Of a stretch of 64,000 nucleotides of DNA, positions 47,501 to 56,239 are shown piece by piece. Position 1 is the first letter of the stretch; each line of letters opens with the position of its first letter. A program made the position numbers and the translations under genes. The DNA is from Chitinophagales bacterium (lineage in GTDB: Bacteria > Bacteroidota > Bacteroidia > Chitinophagales > JADIYW01): contig JAIBAX010000001.1 of assembly GCA_019694955.1 (NCBI GenBank), positions 45,852-109,851 on the forward strand, written 5' to 3'. The notes beneath the pieces are model-generated. The model worked only from the letters and a program-made list of their open reading frames with translations, did not search any database and was not told the origin of the DNA.

Positions 47501-50500
47501 TCAACATTTTTATCCGGATGTCACCTTTGAAAAATATTATGAAGATTTTGAAGGGATTATTCCGGGGGCGCTTACTACTGATGCAGGTTATGCTAATATG
47601 GGATTCCCTCACTACAATGGATTGATTATTAGCGATGCAAGTCAAATTCCAACTCCTTTGCAAAACAACTATCAGTTTGAAAATCATCCTGAATATGATG
47701 GTAGTGCTAACCCGAATGGTCATTATGCATTTTATGCCACAAGCAGATTGAATAATAACGATGGGTATCCATGGATGTCCGCCCGTTCATTTGTTGGCGC
47801 AATCGGAGATAAATACTACTTTTCCTTTATGGTAAATGACCTGACTAGAATAAATCCAGATATGGGAGATTTCGATGATGGGCCAGAACTTGCAGCTCGC
47901 TTAATAGATCTTAATGGCAACTCCATTAGAGAACTCGTAAATCCAGAAATCATAGTAATGCAGGATAATTGGGTGAAGTATGTATATACCATTGATATCA
48001 CCAGAACCTATCCTGAATTTAAACTAGCCATCTTTAATTATAATGATGATAGTTGGGGTAATAATTTCTTGCTAGATAATATCATTTTTGACACCTATGA
48101 GACTTCTTATTCTAATATAGATTGTATTTTTGAGGATTCAAGACCATTAGTACAAAAGAAGAATTATTTCAAATTTTGCAACAATTCGGAGATGGGTTAT
48201 TATGGCACTCAACTACCTGAATTATGTTGCTTTCCGAAAATTAAATTGCTGATTGCCAACTCAACAGGTGGTGTGATAGAAAATAAACCTGGATTGACAA
48301 GAATTGAAAATCCTGTATTTGACGCTTCTGCTAATCCTCTAAATATGCCAAGCGAATACAGATATTTGTCATATAAAGCTACTGCATATTATTTTGAAGA
48401 GGGCGTTTATTCTTCTAATGAGGTATATTTTTATCAATTTAATCAGCATAATCCGGAGTATTGTGAAAATGGACCGTTTTCTTGCTATGAATTTAACCTA
48501 ACTCGACAAGAATGTCAAACCATGAACATCCTCGATCTTCCTGATCTTGGCTTCGACCCCAACCACCTCAGCAATGACGTGGAAGATTGTATCGCCCGAC
48601 AAGAAGCATTAGCAACAGAAATCCTTACACAACTGTATTATGAGGAACTGTATTCCATTGCCTCAACTATTGCTACCGAAACGGCGAATAAGTGTCTAGA
48701 CGCACTCAACGAAGACTATTACTACACTACTACTTTTGATGAATACCACTATACATTATACTATTATGATCAGGCCGGCAATTTAGTAAGTACCGTTCCT
48801 CCGGCTGGCGTATATCCTTTGGATGCCTCTGCATTTACATCCCTTGGAGACCCTCGAGGTTCAGGAGTATGGTTAGGTGATAATCCTAAACATGCCCTAC
48901 ATACTATTTATGCATATAATTCTCGCAATCAAGTGCGAGAACAGTTTAGTCCGGATGGCGGAACGACGAATTTCTATTATAATGATAAAGGACAGCTCAT
49001 CTTATCTCAAAATGCCAAACAAGTACTTAATGGTGTTTACTCATTTACACATTATGATGAACTCGGAAGAATTATTTTAGTAGGAGAAATAGAAGGCGAC
49101 CATACCGCTCATGTTCAAGAACTGAGCTTCCCATTTGCACCGCTGACTGGAACACCTTACGGAACCATTGAACAACTGACCTATACCGTTTATGACGATC
49201 CCGTACTCAACACAGGACTGGTACAAGAAAACCTCCGCAACCGCGTATCTGCTACCTATTACTTTGATAATTATAGCGATTTATTACAGCAACAAGGTGT
49301 AGCAACGATATACAATTATGACGAAATCGGCAATGTAAAAACGGTTGTTCAAGACCTTTCAAGCCATCCCGAATTGCAACAATGGGATAACTTGGCTTCA
49401 AATGGCTGGATGCAAAAACGCATCGACTACTCCTATGACCTCATCAGCGGCAAAGTAAATGAAGTTGTTTACCAACCCGGTCAAGACGATCAGTTTATAC
49501 ATAGATACGAATATGATGCCGATAACCGCATAACCGATGTATATACTTCCAAAGACCAAATAATTGAAACAAAAGAGGCCAAATACTTCTACTTCCCACA
49601 TGGACCTTTGGCAAGAGTGGAGTTAGGCAATAACAAAGTACAAGGCATTAATTATGCCTATACGTTGCAAGGTTGGCTAAAAGGGATGGGAAATAAATTA
49701 GGACAACCGAATGTACCTGCAACTACAGGTCTGTATCAACGAATACCTAAAAATGAAGTGGAATATTACCTGGCTTACTATAAAAATGACTACACCAATA
49801 TTGCGTCAACACCATTTAACAGTACACCCGTTTTTGAGAATATTGCGCCTTACTATAATTCTTCCAACTTAACAACACTTAACCTAAACGGTTTATATAA
49901 TGGCAACATTAGTGCAACTGTTACTTACCTATATGGCTTACTTAAAAATAACACTAAATATGCTGATATAGCCTATATTCCCAACTGGTCGCAGTACACC
50001 TACGATCAGCTGAATAGGATAAAAACCGCAGAGGCAAAATCTGCCTTTAATCCATATTACACCCATAATCCTACGATTCTTGGAGGACTTATGGAGACGC
50101 ATAAAGCGAACTATACCTACGATGGCAATGGAAACCTGCTGACGCTCAACAGATGGGCATTGCACGACGACACAAAAGCCATGCAACAAATGGATGCACT
50201 TGAATACCACTACGGCAGGTACTCCGAAGACGGTCATAACAAACTATTTAATAATAGGTTATATTATGTAAACGACTACCAAAATCAACACGATTTTGAA
50301 GGTGATATCGATACACGTACAGGTGCTTTTGATGAATTTATCACAGGCACTCAACTTGAAGCACCTTTCGGCGCTAATTATACCTATGATGCTATTGGAA
50401 ACATGACAAAAGACGAAGCAGAAGGCATAGACGATATTCAATGGACAGTATATGGTAAAATCGATTCCATTACCTATGATCCATCAAAAAATAAACCCAA

Positions 50501-53500
50501 TACCCGATTTATCTATGATGCCACTGGAAACCGCATTGCAAAAATCAATGGCACCAATGCCACATTCTATTTCCGCGATGCGCAAGGCAATCCTATGGAT
50601 GTAGTGGATGTTAATGAAGAACAACCACTCTCCAATACCTATAATGAGCTGAAACATGAGTACAATCTATATGGCTCCTCCAGAGTAGGTATATTTAGAG
50701 ATGTCACCTACCTTACGCCTATACCCACGTTGGGTACTTATGGTGAAAATGCGCGCTTTATGGGTATGAGAGATTATGAATTGACCAACCATTTAGGCAA
50801 TGTCCTCGCCACCGTGAGCGATTTAAAATATACGTCAACCACCATTCCCGGAACGTATGAAGCAGATGTGTTGGCAACGCAAGATTATTTCCCATTTGGA
50901 ATGCTCATTCCTGAAAAACAATATACAAAAGCACCTCCAACCGAACCAGAGCCTGAGTGTAACTACAGTGGTGGTACTGCCGGAAACGGTGATGACGACA
51001 ATGGCGAAAATACCAGCTGTTGTGATATAGTTGTGCCCGAACAGATACTGCTCAATGAAGGATTTTTTCAAGATGGATATGCACAACTAAATCCAGGTAA
51101 CACCGACTTAAGGGTAATGGGTAATAGTTATTTTCTAAGGTCTGGAGTAAGCTATAATATCAATTTCACCATAGATCAATTGCCAACAAACCCCAATCTT
51201 CATTTGTCTATTAAACGATATCGTTCTGCATTTGAACACTTGAATGAATTGTTGAGTAGCATCCCTGTTACAAGTACTAATACTCAGGCAGCTTTTAACG
51301 GAGATGATGGGGCTTCGGTATTTGTACTCGCCGTTGAAAATACCGCTACCAATACAGAAGAACTGTTGCCTTTTACTGTAAATCAGATAGTGATTACAGA
51401 ATTGGAACATACCGTTTGTCCTGAACAGGTTGTTGCCGAATTGGATAACTCCAATCAAAGTAGTTATTATAACAGAGGTCTTTGGACGGTTAGATCAGCC
51501 AATTGTTCAATTGAGGGTTTCTTGCAGAATAATAATGGCGTCTTGTTGACAGATGCCAATCAATCTTGTAATGGTTGGTTGATGTATAATGCGCTTCCAA
51601 CTACATCAGGACAACACTATACACTTACTTTAGATGTAAATAACCTAAATAATGGCGATTATTTTGTTACCATAATTGGTACAAATTATCCTTACTATGG
51701 AGCATTTGATTTTGACTTTAGTACCGTAATTACACAACAATATCTTTCAGTAGGTGTTAATGAGATTGAATTTTATGCTAACACCCCATATTGCTATGTC
51801 GATATTAGACCGATAAATAGCTCAGGTATTAATAATTTACAACTCAATTCACTGACATTAGAACAGTACGATCCGCTCAATTGTGTACAAGTATTTAATG
51901 AAACCATCTTCTCGGAAGATTATACACAAATCAATCCTCCAATACTTCCGGTTCGAACACTACTTAATAATGGTTCGATTTATACATCTCCATTCTATCT
52001 TTCCTCCGGAAATGGCGTACACCTTGGTATCAATTATAATGAGACCTATAATGGTAATGATATTATAAACAAGGTTACAACTCTTAATAATGCATTTTTA
52101 GTTCAACCTACTTATACATATGATGTTGAAGTCACGTTTGGAAGTGCATATTATTACGATGAGGATGATGTCAATTTTTCTATCCAAGTAGTTGACTTAT
52201 CTGGTAATATTGAATATAGTCAACCGATTGTTGAGTCTGATTTGATAAATGGTAGTATTCAGTTTACTTTGAATGCGGCACTTACATCCTCTTGGTCGCC
52301 CGGTAATCATTATTTGAGATTTACCATAGAAAAGGATGATCCACAAGCCATCATCGCTTCAAATTATCTCTATATCAATGGTGTAAATATAATTGCCGAA
52401 GAATATCAAGATTGTAGCCTACTGACAACGCCAACTTATGAAGAAGATTATAGCCAAATATTGGGTAATACATCCAATGCATGGATATCAGATTGTAGCA
52501 ATTACTATAACCTATTCATCACCAATGTGTTATCCTTGTTTAAAGATACTAGAATCAATGCTTGTTCTGATGGATTCACAAGAACTTCTATGCCTGTAGC
52601 GCAAGATGAATTATATACGCTGAATGTGGATTTAGGAAATTTAGAAGCATTAGAAGTAGTTGGTTATAATAATAGTGATTTAGAGGCTGTTTTATTTGTC
52701 ATTGGGGATGATGCCAATAATCCATTAGGATATGTAGATTTCTTGGCTATGGAAAAACTAACGCCCAATACGTTAAAACAACTTAACTTCAAAACAAAAA
52801 CGCATACACAAAACATTATTATTGGGATTCGGTTGTTTGAAGATGGTGTCACCTCACAAGACCAAATTTTCCCACTCATTAAATTGGATATCAATAGTAT
52901 CAAATTATCAGCCAAAGCACCATGTTTTGACAATACCTGCCCATTGCAAACCCTTGTTGATCAAGATTACGCAACCCAACCGGAGGCGTATAAATCTTGG
53001 TTCTCTATTGACAATAATGTCATATCATCGCAATCTGCTGGTAAGCTACTATTGGAGAACGATGAGGCGATTGCTAGAAATGGCACATTCTACCTGTTCA
53101 ATACCATACCCGGTAAACAATATACTGTAAATATAACGGGTGAGGCGAATATTCCGGTTGGAAGCAATGCTTCTGTTAATATTGCAGTGGATATTTACCG
53201 CCCTGAGCCACTCACTAGCGGCAGCGGATATGCCTTCGGACAAACCAATACCACTGACGGACCTTTTACATATACTACTACTATTACTGCAACAAACCAT
53301 ACCATGGCCGTATATGTTGTTGGTGATAATTTCTCTTTAGGAGATGTGTTTGCAGCATTGACCAGCTTCACCATTGAAGCACCATACTGTCCACAAGACT
53401 GTGGTAGTGAGCTAATTACGACAAACTCCCAACTTCAGGAATTTATATCTTCAGGTATCGACAACATTGATATCACTGGAGGTATGGTTCATATTACCGG

Positions 53501-55733
53501 AGATAATTACCAACGGAATTATGTATATTATGCCTTGCCTACAGAAATAGGAAAAAAATATACTGTCTCCATTCCAGTTTCAGCAATCAATAACTTTGGA
53601 AGTACCGCTCCAGATTTGGTTGAAGGGCATGTACTGTCAAATTTAATATCCGGCAACCAACTTGATGGAAATGGAAACCCAGTTTTGGCTACAACCCTGT
53701 TCAATGGTACTGAACTGATTTGTAACTTTGTTGCAACAGGAAGTCAAACCTATTTTGCCATCACTTCACAAGTGCAAACCGATAATAACCTTGAGTTTGC
53801 CATTGGTGCGCCTACACTAACCGCTTATAATTGCAGTTATGACCAATGTCTAACGCCAAGACCGGATTTGTCGTCTGACTTCGCCAATAATCCTGCTGAT
53901 TGCAATAAGTGGAATGCCGCCATGGGTAGCCTCACCTGTAGTGGAGTGATGGCGCTGAACAGTGTTGTGACACCAAATGATGCAGAAGGCATCGGCACAT
54001 TAGCCATGTACAATATGCCAACAGTGGCTGGAAATACATACAAACTTTATATCACCATTGATGGCAATAACAGCTACGGAAATATACAAGCATTCTTCAA
54101 TGGCGTTATCGCTACGGACGACTTAAACCAAACATTTACAAATGGCTATAACCTCGACAAGGCGGACTTTACAATTGCCAATCAAACGATTGTCTACCCA
54201 CTTGAATTTACAGCAACAGGTTCAACAACAACAATAGTATTGGGCAGTTTCATTGCAGGTGATGGAAACCTAGAAACCTTGGTGCGCAATATAGAAGTAC
54301 AAGAATTGGGAGATTGCTGTTCAGGAGGTAATGTCAGCACTACTTGGACACCTGTTACATATACAAATAGCTGGCAATGTGGGATGAGTACGGCTACTCC
54401 CATTGGTAGTGATGGAGTACATATTGCCTATCAGGTAGATGGAACCCAGACAAATGTGCAGGGTGGTTGTGTGCTAGAATTTGACGTAGAAGGCGGCAAA
54501 ACCTACCGTGTGCGGTATAATATCGGCAATTTCCAACAACACGATATTACTTATAATATTGACGGCAATGGATCAGTTCTCGTTAGCTATAATCCATTAG
54601 ACCCTTGGGCTACCCAATATGGTAATAGTACGTTGGGTAGTGGTTCCGGAGAGTTTATCTTCACTGCAAGGATAGGTGATACGAAAGCATACTTTAGTGC
54701 CGGTACAGCCGTTATCTTCGATCCCAATACAGGCAACCCCATTGGGGAAGCCTCCTTCGATATCATCGGCATCACCATAGAAGAACAAGATATCGTCCCC
54801 ATGCAAGGCCCTATGCTAGTGAGGACGTATCGGTTCGGCTTTAACGGTAAAGAGATGGATAATGAAGTTTCTGGAAACGGAAATCAATACGATTACGGCT
54901 TTAGAATCTATAATCCGAGATTAGGTAAGTTTTTATCAGTTGACCCACTAACAACAAAATACCCTGAACTTACTCCTTACCAATTTGCTGCGAATACTCC
55001 AATACAAGCAATAGATTTAGATGGATTAGAAGTGTTATTAGTCGGTAAGCAAGAAAGTGGAGCAGCATTTGTTGGGGTACAATTAGAAGCAGGTATATTA
55101 TATGATTTTAAGAATAAAGCATTATTCTCGTACACTTGTGCCCAAGGCGGACTTACATCAACTGTATCTGCATCATCAGGAATATCAATAACATATTATC
55201 CCAAAATGCCTTCTGCTTATTTTGCTACAGGGTGGGGTTATAGTGCTGGAGTCGGAGGTGGTGAATTATATGTAGGTTCAGTAGATGCTGCATATAGCTC
55301 TGGGTATTGGGGGATTAATGTTTCATTTGGAATTGGTGGCAGCCTTGCTCCAGTAGATGGACATGCATATGCTGGTTATACTAAAATAAAAACAATAACG
55401 GCTGAGTCTGCAAAGAAATATACTAAATATTTTACATCTGCAATTTCTTCAATTAATAGTAAAATTTCTGAATTATCTGCTAAAAATCTAAAATTGAAAG
55501 AAGAAAATAAGAAATTAAATTCAAACAGTCAAGAATTACTTTTTAAGAAAAAGAATGCAACATACGATGACCAAAAAGAAATAAATAAACAAATTGATGC
55601 CAACCAGAAAAAAACAGATTCAAATGAGTCTTCTATAATTAATAATAATAAAGATATATTGGAATTGGAGGGATTGAAATCTGGTATGGAAGAAGCAAAA
55701 GAAGAAATTTCAAAAGTGCCTATTAAGAGTTAA
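41514..55733 (+). CDS. Giant RHS repeat protein with split core and variable tip
   Basis: A 4739-residue protein. Order: signal peptide 1-23; two or three PKD/Ig-like domains (about 180-410); Fn3-like domain (about 566-660); a DUF6443-like opener (about 696-760, VISYMDDNLRPTQVV); a long Cys-containing middle with an EF-hand-like loop (1377-1388); three CBM-like sandwiches (about 1557-2210); YD repeats (about 2405-3080; YYYDQAGNLVST, YTYDGNGNLLTL, FIYDATGNRIAK); the first half of the RHS core (ELTNHLGNVLATVSDLKY, DYFPFGM at 3124-3130); about eight sandwich units (3169-4430); the second half of the core (YRFGFNGKEMDNEV from 4439; FRIYNPRLGKFLSVDPL; AIDLDGL ending 4505); and a 233-aa tip. The tip is glycine-rich then coiled coil, and unlike known toxins that I recognise. 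Confidence 0.92.
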   Translation: MRKIRIIILFCIMALSFNQLKAQCKMTKVTVDLAKMRGRTIAPGNGVFYWNVSGTIYGNGQSININQINFQANRGNDVPFNNARVIPNGPYATATNQALEFVVCGEDLSQYTMVLNFYFNGGFTTTKTASRTVNLATFLQNGNERISNEIKTGGGSINASWWFYVKKEAIPTPKYYLPSEFTVCENELPLKIDLRNYDIPEGSYPNIVLLNSNGQVPGQISNIVTIPTSGDYVLLSDNNYQCVLYETFHVTVHQLTQITNQDQYTLCWNDHLVISAATQDPPGEDLSPYEYTWKDPAGNCIGYAQNITLSELGTYTLEVTNKNGCTSTKQIQVVNPTLPAAEFPTGTELNLCNVAPSPIQLQLSASYASYQWNDGSTNSTLSVNESGKYSVQVVDAEGCSSEASIEIIEPCNDNGFRKLEGRSWVAFITKSDFQDPAKNTIGISDPRYPYSADDRVSRTNIVRLQYHRSDMTDDATSQWNLYVDYEATMILDGVTHTENGRLALQKSNASDNVYEAANSHGNAEDISIQILDAYLIDQSSTHVANLSTIPDDIVLELEMKIHHQKRLTTTVTNVNHVIDNTNGKLKINWRPLPSAVEYEVQFAYWDRYTRGTVPTTETLFKEKGWSIQAPKNEVIIDATFPEGTLYYRIRPIGKHLLDNNEDITKIDQGTFTSVRNIAIVPSGGGTSSINAFEPDENWSKTITFAEEGKKKEVISYMDDNLRPTQVVTNLNTNKLSLVAESYYDYESRATLNVLPVPVTDNNLFMKNPIATSGGNPIDPVFVDNPIQQPVDPTSTVATYYSPQNPFLLNTAYTNIMSMENIPDANGYVTTKVEYSRDNTGRVIRQSGVGEEFIIDEMGQKHYTQYFYGTPTQLELHRLFGENVGEAVFYSKQMVVDPNGQVSVSYLDNKEKTIATALSGDAPANLTALDIPIITTPPISLMGNNIVDEELKESKDINIILNDKVNKIYNFHYNPKSGINNLNTINGNPYCTDCAYELEIYITDPKGFEVPITLTSSIPNVQLLGNKITGALNTDACPNTDPNYERDWGTIDFEATFQRLGDYTIYKRLKLLNGEPLTEYSEIISHFTTPPLPPLQTYIEQHLDDYVDANACKLDCPSLAQAYVDQLKKEDIAKNEEKTPQEYLDIYNDKVEECEEPGAPFDGLQIAEEECENILQMMGQQLAPPRDLINPPAGNYFNLAAQTFLSLRNNLYYIPRITSKLGADALNIDDKEILAKAWQPEWGVKFIWIFGGQLHPEYCHYENCLAEMDIRAKDFDLIQLSGIDAAIDGNYLEDNTPGNPSDFDFSIGSALQTEMINYQLYADRYVLLSAVGYPDVYVNLWNAIRPGYQITLGDGTVFSANMAYYYEGKEEYIADKIDVNDNNILEADEKKRLYWINFLSGFLNIKQNFLADERELGGCEYFTAPASSYAVVQDPRLPKTRDEALEDYNEQMAQINFGSHCAQMAEYQFDFLMSECPALQAEIMGSPSFQTIKQGIITKFAEICVAESNVENPGGWVLEGNEEAFDDLVAYINGLNLTATCNVAAILTTNVSFQNGNCGNLIPNGDFEDGNTGFLSDYAFSANTYPGEYFVDVFAYGGGSWTPCQNPSHGKFMIIDGTPYTTQRFWYNTYNGLSANTNYEFSFEAISVYPSNYANIMVNINGQTNNFQLNTNSNNCNWQKYTVEVNTGAGTSLNIALSDLEGELNGNDFAIDNISLKKKDCGEPYVLSGSCKNCIDNLVDEYNNYLNKQFVRYEEVGTPIRTYSFENARDANGNYNPNGDFDADPIYMHPAGDGGDMTGYIISSIHQLYNYSPHVGPYDVRIGVPDLPTSDGADVAGGMYLYHGTQGVPPSGSNVYGANVWKTRDNNPIPVTPGKYYRISYKFIDLWNLYNPSGGLENPTVITKLKVFVNDAPIHHLYDGLRTPYTLYNQEWMPFEHVWQAPPGVTQMNIRIFNEESNGLGNDFLIDEIVVQEVDRIECSVYNGDEANDCECSVALDQHFYPDVTFEKYYEDFEGIIPGALTTDAGYANMGFPHYNGLIISDASQIPTPLQNNYQFENHPEYDGSANPNGHYAFYATSRLNNNDGYPWMSARSFVGAIGDKYYFSFMVNDLTRINPDMGDFDDGPELAARLIDLNGNSIRELVNPEIIVMQDNWVKYVYTIDITRTYPEFKLAIFNYNDDSWGNNFLLDNIIFDTYETSYSNIDCIFEDSRPLVQKKNYFKFCNNSEMGYYGTQLPELCCFPKIKLLIANSTGGVIENKPGLTRIENPVFDASANPLNMPSEYRYLSYKATAYYFEEGVYSSNEVYFYQFNQHNPEYCENGPFSCYEFNLTRQECQTMNILDLPDLGFDPNHLSNDVEDCIARQEALATEILTQLYYEELYSIASTIATETANKCLDALNEDYYYTTTFDEYHYTLYYYDQAGNLVSTVPPAGVYPLDASAFTSLGDPRGSGVWLGDNPKHALHTIYAYNSRNQVREQFSPDGGTTNFYYNDKGQLILSQNAKQVLNGVYSFTHYDELGRIILVGEIEGDHTAHVQELSFPFAPLTGTPYGTIEQLTYTVYDDPVLNTGLVQENLRNRVSATYYFDNYSDLLQQQGVATIYNYDEIGNVKTVVQDLSSHPELQQWDNLASNGWMQKRIDYSYDLISGKVNEVVYQPGQDDQFIHRYEYDADNRITDVYTSKDQIIETKEAKYFYFPHGPLARVELGNNKVQGINYAYTLQGWLKGMGNKLGQPNVPATTGLYQRIPKNEVEYYLAYYKNDYTNIASTPFNSTPVFENIAPYYNSSNLTTLNLNGLYNGNISATVTYLYGLLKNNTKYADIAYIPNWSQYTYDQLNRIKTAEAKSAFNPYYTHNPTILGGLMETHKANYTYDGNGNLLTLNRWALHDDTKAMQQMDALEYHYGRYSEDGHNKLFNNRLYYVNDYQNQHDFEGDIDTRTGAFDEFITGTQLEAPFGANYTYDAIGNMTKDEAEGIDDIQWTVYGKIDSITYDPSKNKPNTRFIYDATGNRIAKINGTNATFYFRDAQGNPMDVVDVNEEQPLSNTYNELKHEYNLYGSSRVGIFRDVTYLTPIPTLGTYGENARFMGMRDYELTNHLGNVLATVSDLKYTSTTIPGTYEADVLATQDYFPFGMLIPEKQYTKAPPTEPEPECNYSGGTAGNGDDDNGENTSCCDIVVPEQILLNEGFFQDGYAQLNPGNTDLRVMGNSYFLRSGVSYNINFTIDQLPTNPNLHLSIKRYRSAFEHLNELLSSIPVTSTNTQAAFNGDDGASVFVLAVENTATNTEELLPFTVNQIVITELEHTVCPEQVVAELDNSNQSSYYNRGLWTVRSANCSIEGFLQNNNGVLLTDANQSCNGWLMYNALPTTSGQHYTLTLDVNNLNNGDYFVTIIGTNYPYYGAFDFDFSTVITQQYLSVGVNEIEFYANTPYCYVDIRPINSSGINNLQLNSLTLEQYDPLNCVQVFNETIFSEDYTQINPPILPVRTLLNNGSIYTSPFYLSSGNGVHLGINYNETYNGNDIINKVTTLNNAFLVQPTYTYDVEVTFGSAYYYDEDDVNFSIQVVDLSGNIEYSQPIVESDLINGSIQFTLNAALTSSWSPGNHYLRFTIEKDDPQAIIASNYLYINGVNIIAEEYQDCSLLTTPTYEEDYSQILGNTSNAWISDCSNYYNLFITNVLSLFKDTRINACSDGFTRTSMPVAQDELYTLNVDLGNLEALEVVGYNNSDLEAVLFVIGDDANNPLGYVDFLAMEKLTPNTLKQLNFKTKTHTQNIIIGIRLFEDGVTSQDQIFPLIKLDINSIKLSAKAPCFDNTCPLQTLVDQDYATQPEAYKSWFSIDNNVISSQSAGKLLLENDEAIARNGTFYLFNTIPGKQYTVNITGEANIPVGSNASVNIAVDIYRPEPLTSGSGYAFGQTNTTDGPFTYTTTITATNHTMAVYVVGDNFSLGDVFAALTSFTIEAPYCPQDCGSELITTNSQLQEFISSGIDNIDITGGMVHITGDNYQRNYVYYALPTEIGKKYTVSIPVSAINNFGSTAPDLVEGHVLSNLISGNQLDGNGNPVLATTLFNGTELICNFVATGSQTYFAITSQVQTDNNLEFAIGAPTLTAYNCSYDQCLTPRPDLSSDFANNPADCNKWNAAMGSLTCSGVMALNSVVTPNDAEGIGTLAMYNMPTVAGNTYKLYITIDGNNSYGNIQAFFNGVIATDDLNQTFTNGYNLDKADFTIANQTIVYPLEFTATGSTTTIVLGSFIAGDGNLETLVRNIEVQELGDCCSGGNVSTTWTPVTYTNSWQCGMSTATPIGSDGVHIAYQVDGTQTNVQGGCVLEFDVEGGKTYRVRYNIGNFQQHDITYNIDGNGSVLVSYNPLDPWATQYGNSTLGSGSGEFIFTARIGDTKAYFSAGTAVIFDPNTGNPIGEASFDIIGITIEEQDIVPMQGPMLVRTYRFGFNGKEMDNEVSGNGNQYDYGFRIYNPRLGKFLSVDPLTTKYPELTPYQFAANTPIQAIDLDGLEVLLVGKQESGAAFVGVQLEAGILYDFKNKALFSYTCAQGGLTSTVSASSGISITYYPKMPSAYFATGWGYSAGVGGGELYVGSVDAAYSSGYWGINVSFGIGGSLAPVDGHAYAGYTKIKTITAESAKKYTKYFTSAISSINSKISELSAKNLKLKEENKKLNSNSQELLFKKKNATYDDQKEINKQIDANQKKTDSNESSIINNNKDILELEGLKSGMEEAKEEISKVPIKS

Positions 55734-56239
55734 TGTCAAATAAAATAGATATATTATTTCTAGTGTCGTTGATTTTAGTTACTATACTATCATGTTTAGA
55801 ACTAAAAGTATACATATTTGCTTATTTTTTTTCTTTTTCAATGTATTTTTTTTATAGCTATTTTGTATTGTGGTCAAAGTTTGGTAAAATTATTAAAGAA
55901 CTAGATAATGATTTATTTATTAGAAATTCAAGTAATTTTTTAGGAACAAGAATACCTAATTCGACAATTCTATATAACAAAAAAATACTTCATTCGGTTT
56001 CAACTATAAATATAATTAATAATATTAAAAAATACAGATTGTATAATTTCTATCTTTTTCTATTTTTTATAATATGTATATTTTTAAGTATCCCCCGTTG
56101 CTCTTCGACATGTTCAGCGAAAGCGCATGTCGAAGAAGAGCCGCTGCTCTTCGACATGTTCAGCGTAAGCACATGTCGAAGTAGAGACGTTGGGGATTTG
56201 GAATCCCCGAGAACAATGTCGTTCAAAGTAATTGGGTGA
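55733..56239 (+). CDS. Small membrane protein, tail read from REP repeats; possible immunity gene
   Basis: A 168-residue open frame whose ATG overlaps the stop of the giant RHS gene (TAATG), the usual position of an RHS immunity gene. Residues 1-121 form a membrane protein: two helices (about 7-46), a soluble loop (FGKIIKELDNDLFIRNSSNF), and a third helix (about 102-119, LYNFYLFLFFIICIFLSI). From about residue 122 the frame enters a REP palindrome (RCSSTCSAKAHVEEE is the translation of a CGACATG hairpin), so the last ~47 residues are not original. The gene has either lost its true end or gained this tail. Immunity role is inferred only from position. Confidence 0.6.
   Translation: MSNKIDILFLVSLILVTILSCLELKVYIFAYFFSFSMYFFYSYFVLWSKFGKIIKELDNDLFIRNSSNFLGTRIPNSTILYNKKILHSVSTINIINNIKKYRLYNFYLFLFFIICIFLSIPRCSSTCSAKAHVEEEPLLFDMFSVSTCRSRDVGDLESPRTMSFKVIG

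Noticed and set aside
41514..55733. Type IX sorting domain on the giant RHS protein
   Set aside because: The C-terminus is a coiled coil ending KVPIKS, with none of the PNP...GxY features of T9SS sorting domains.
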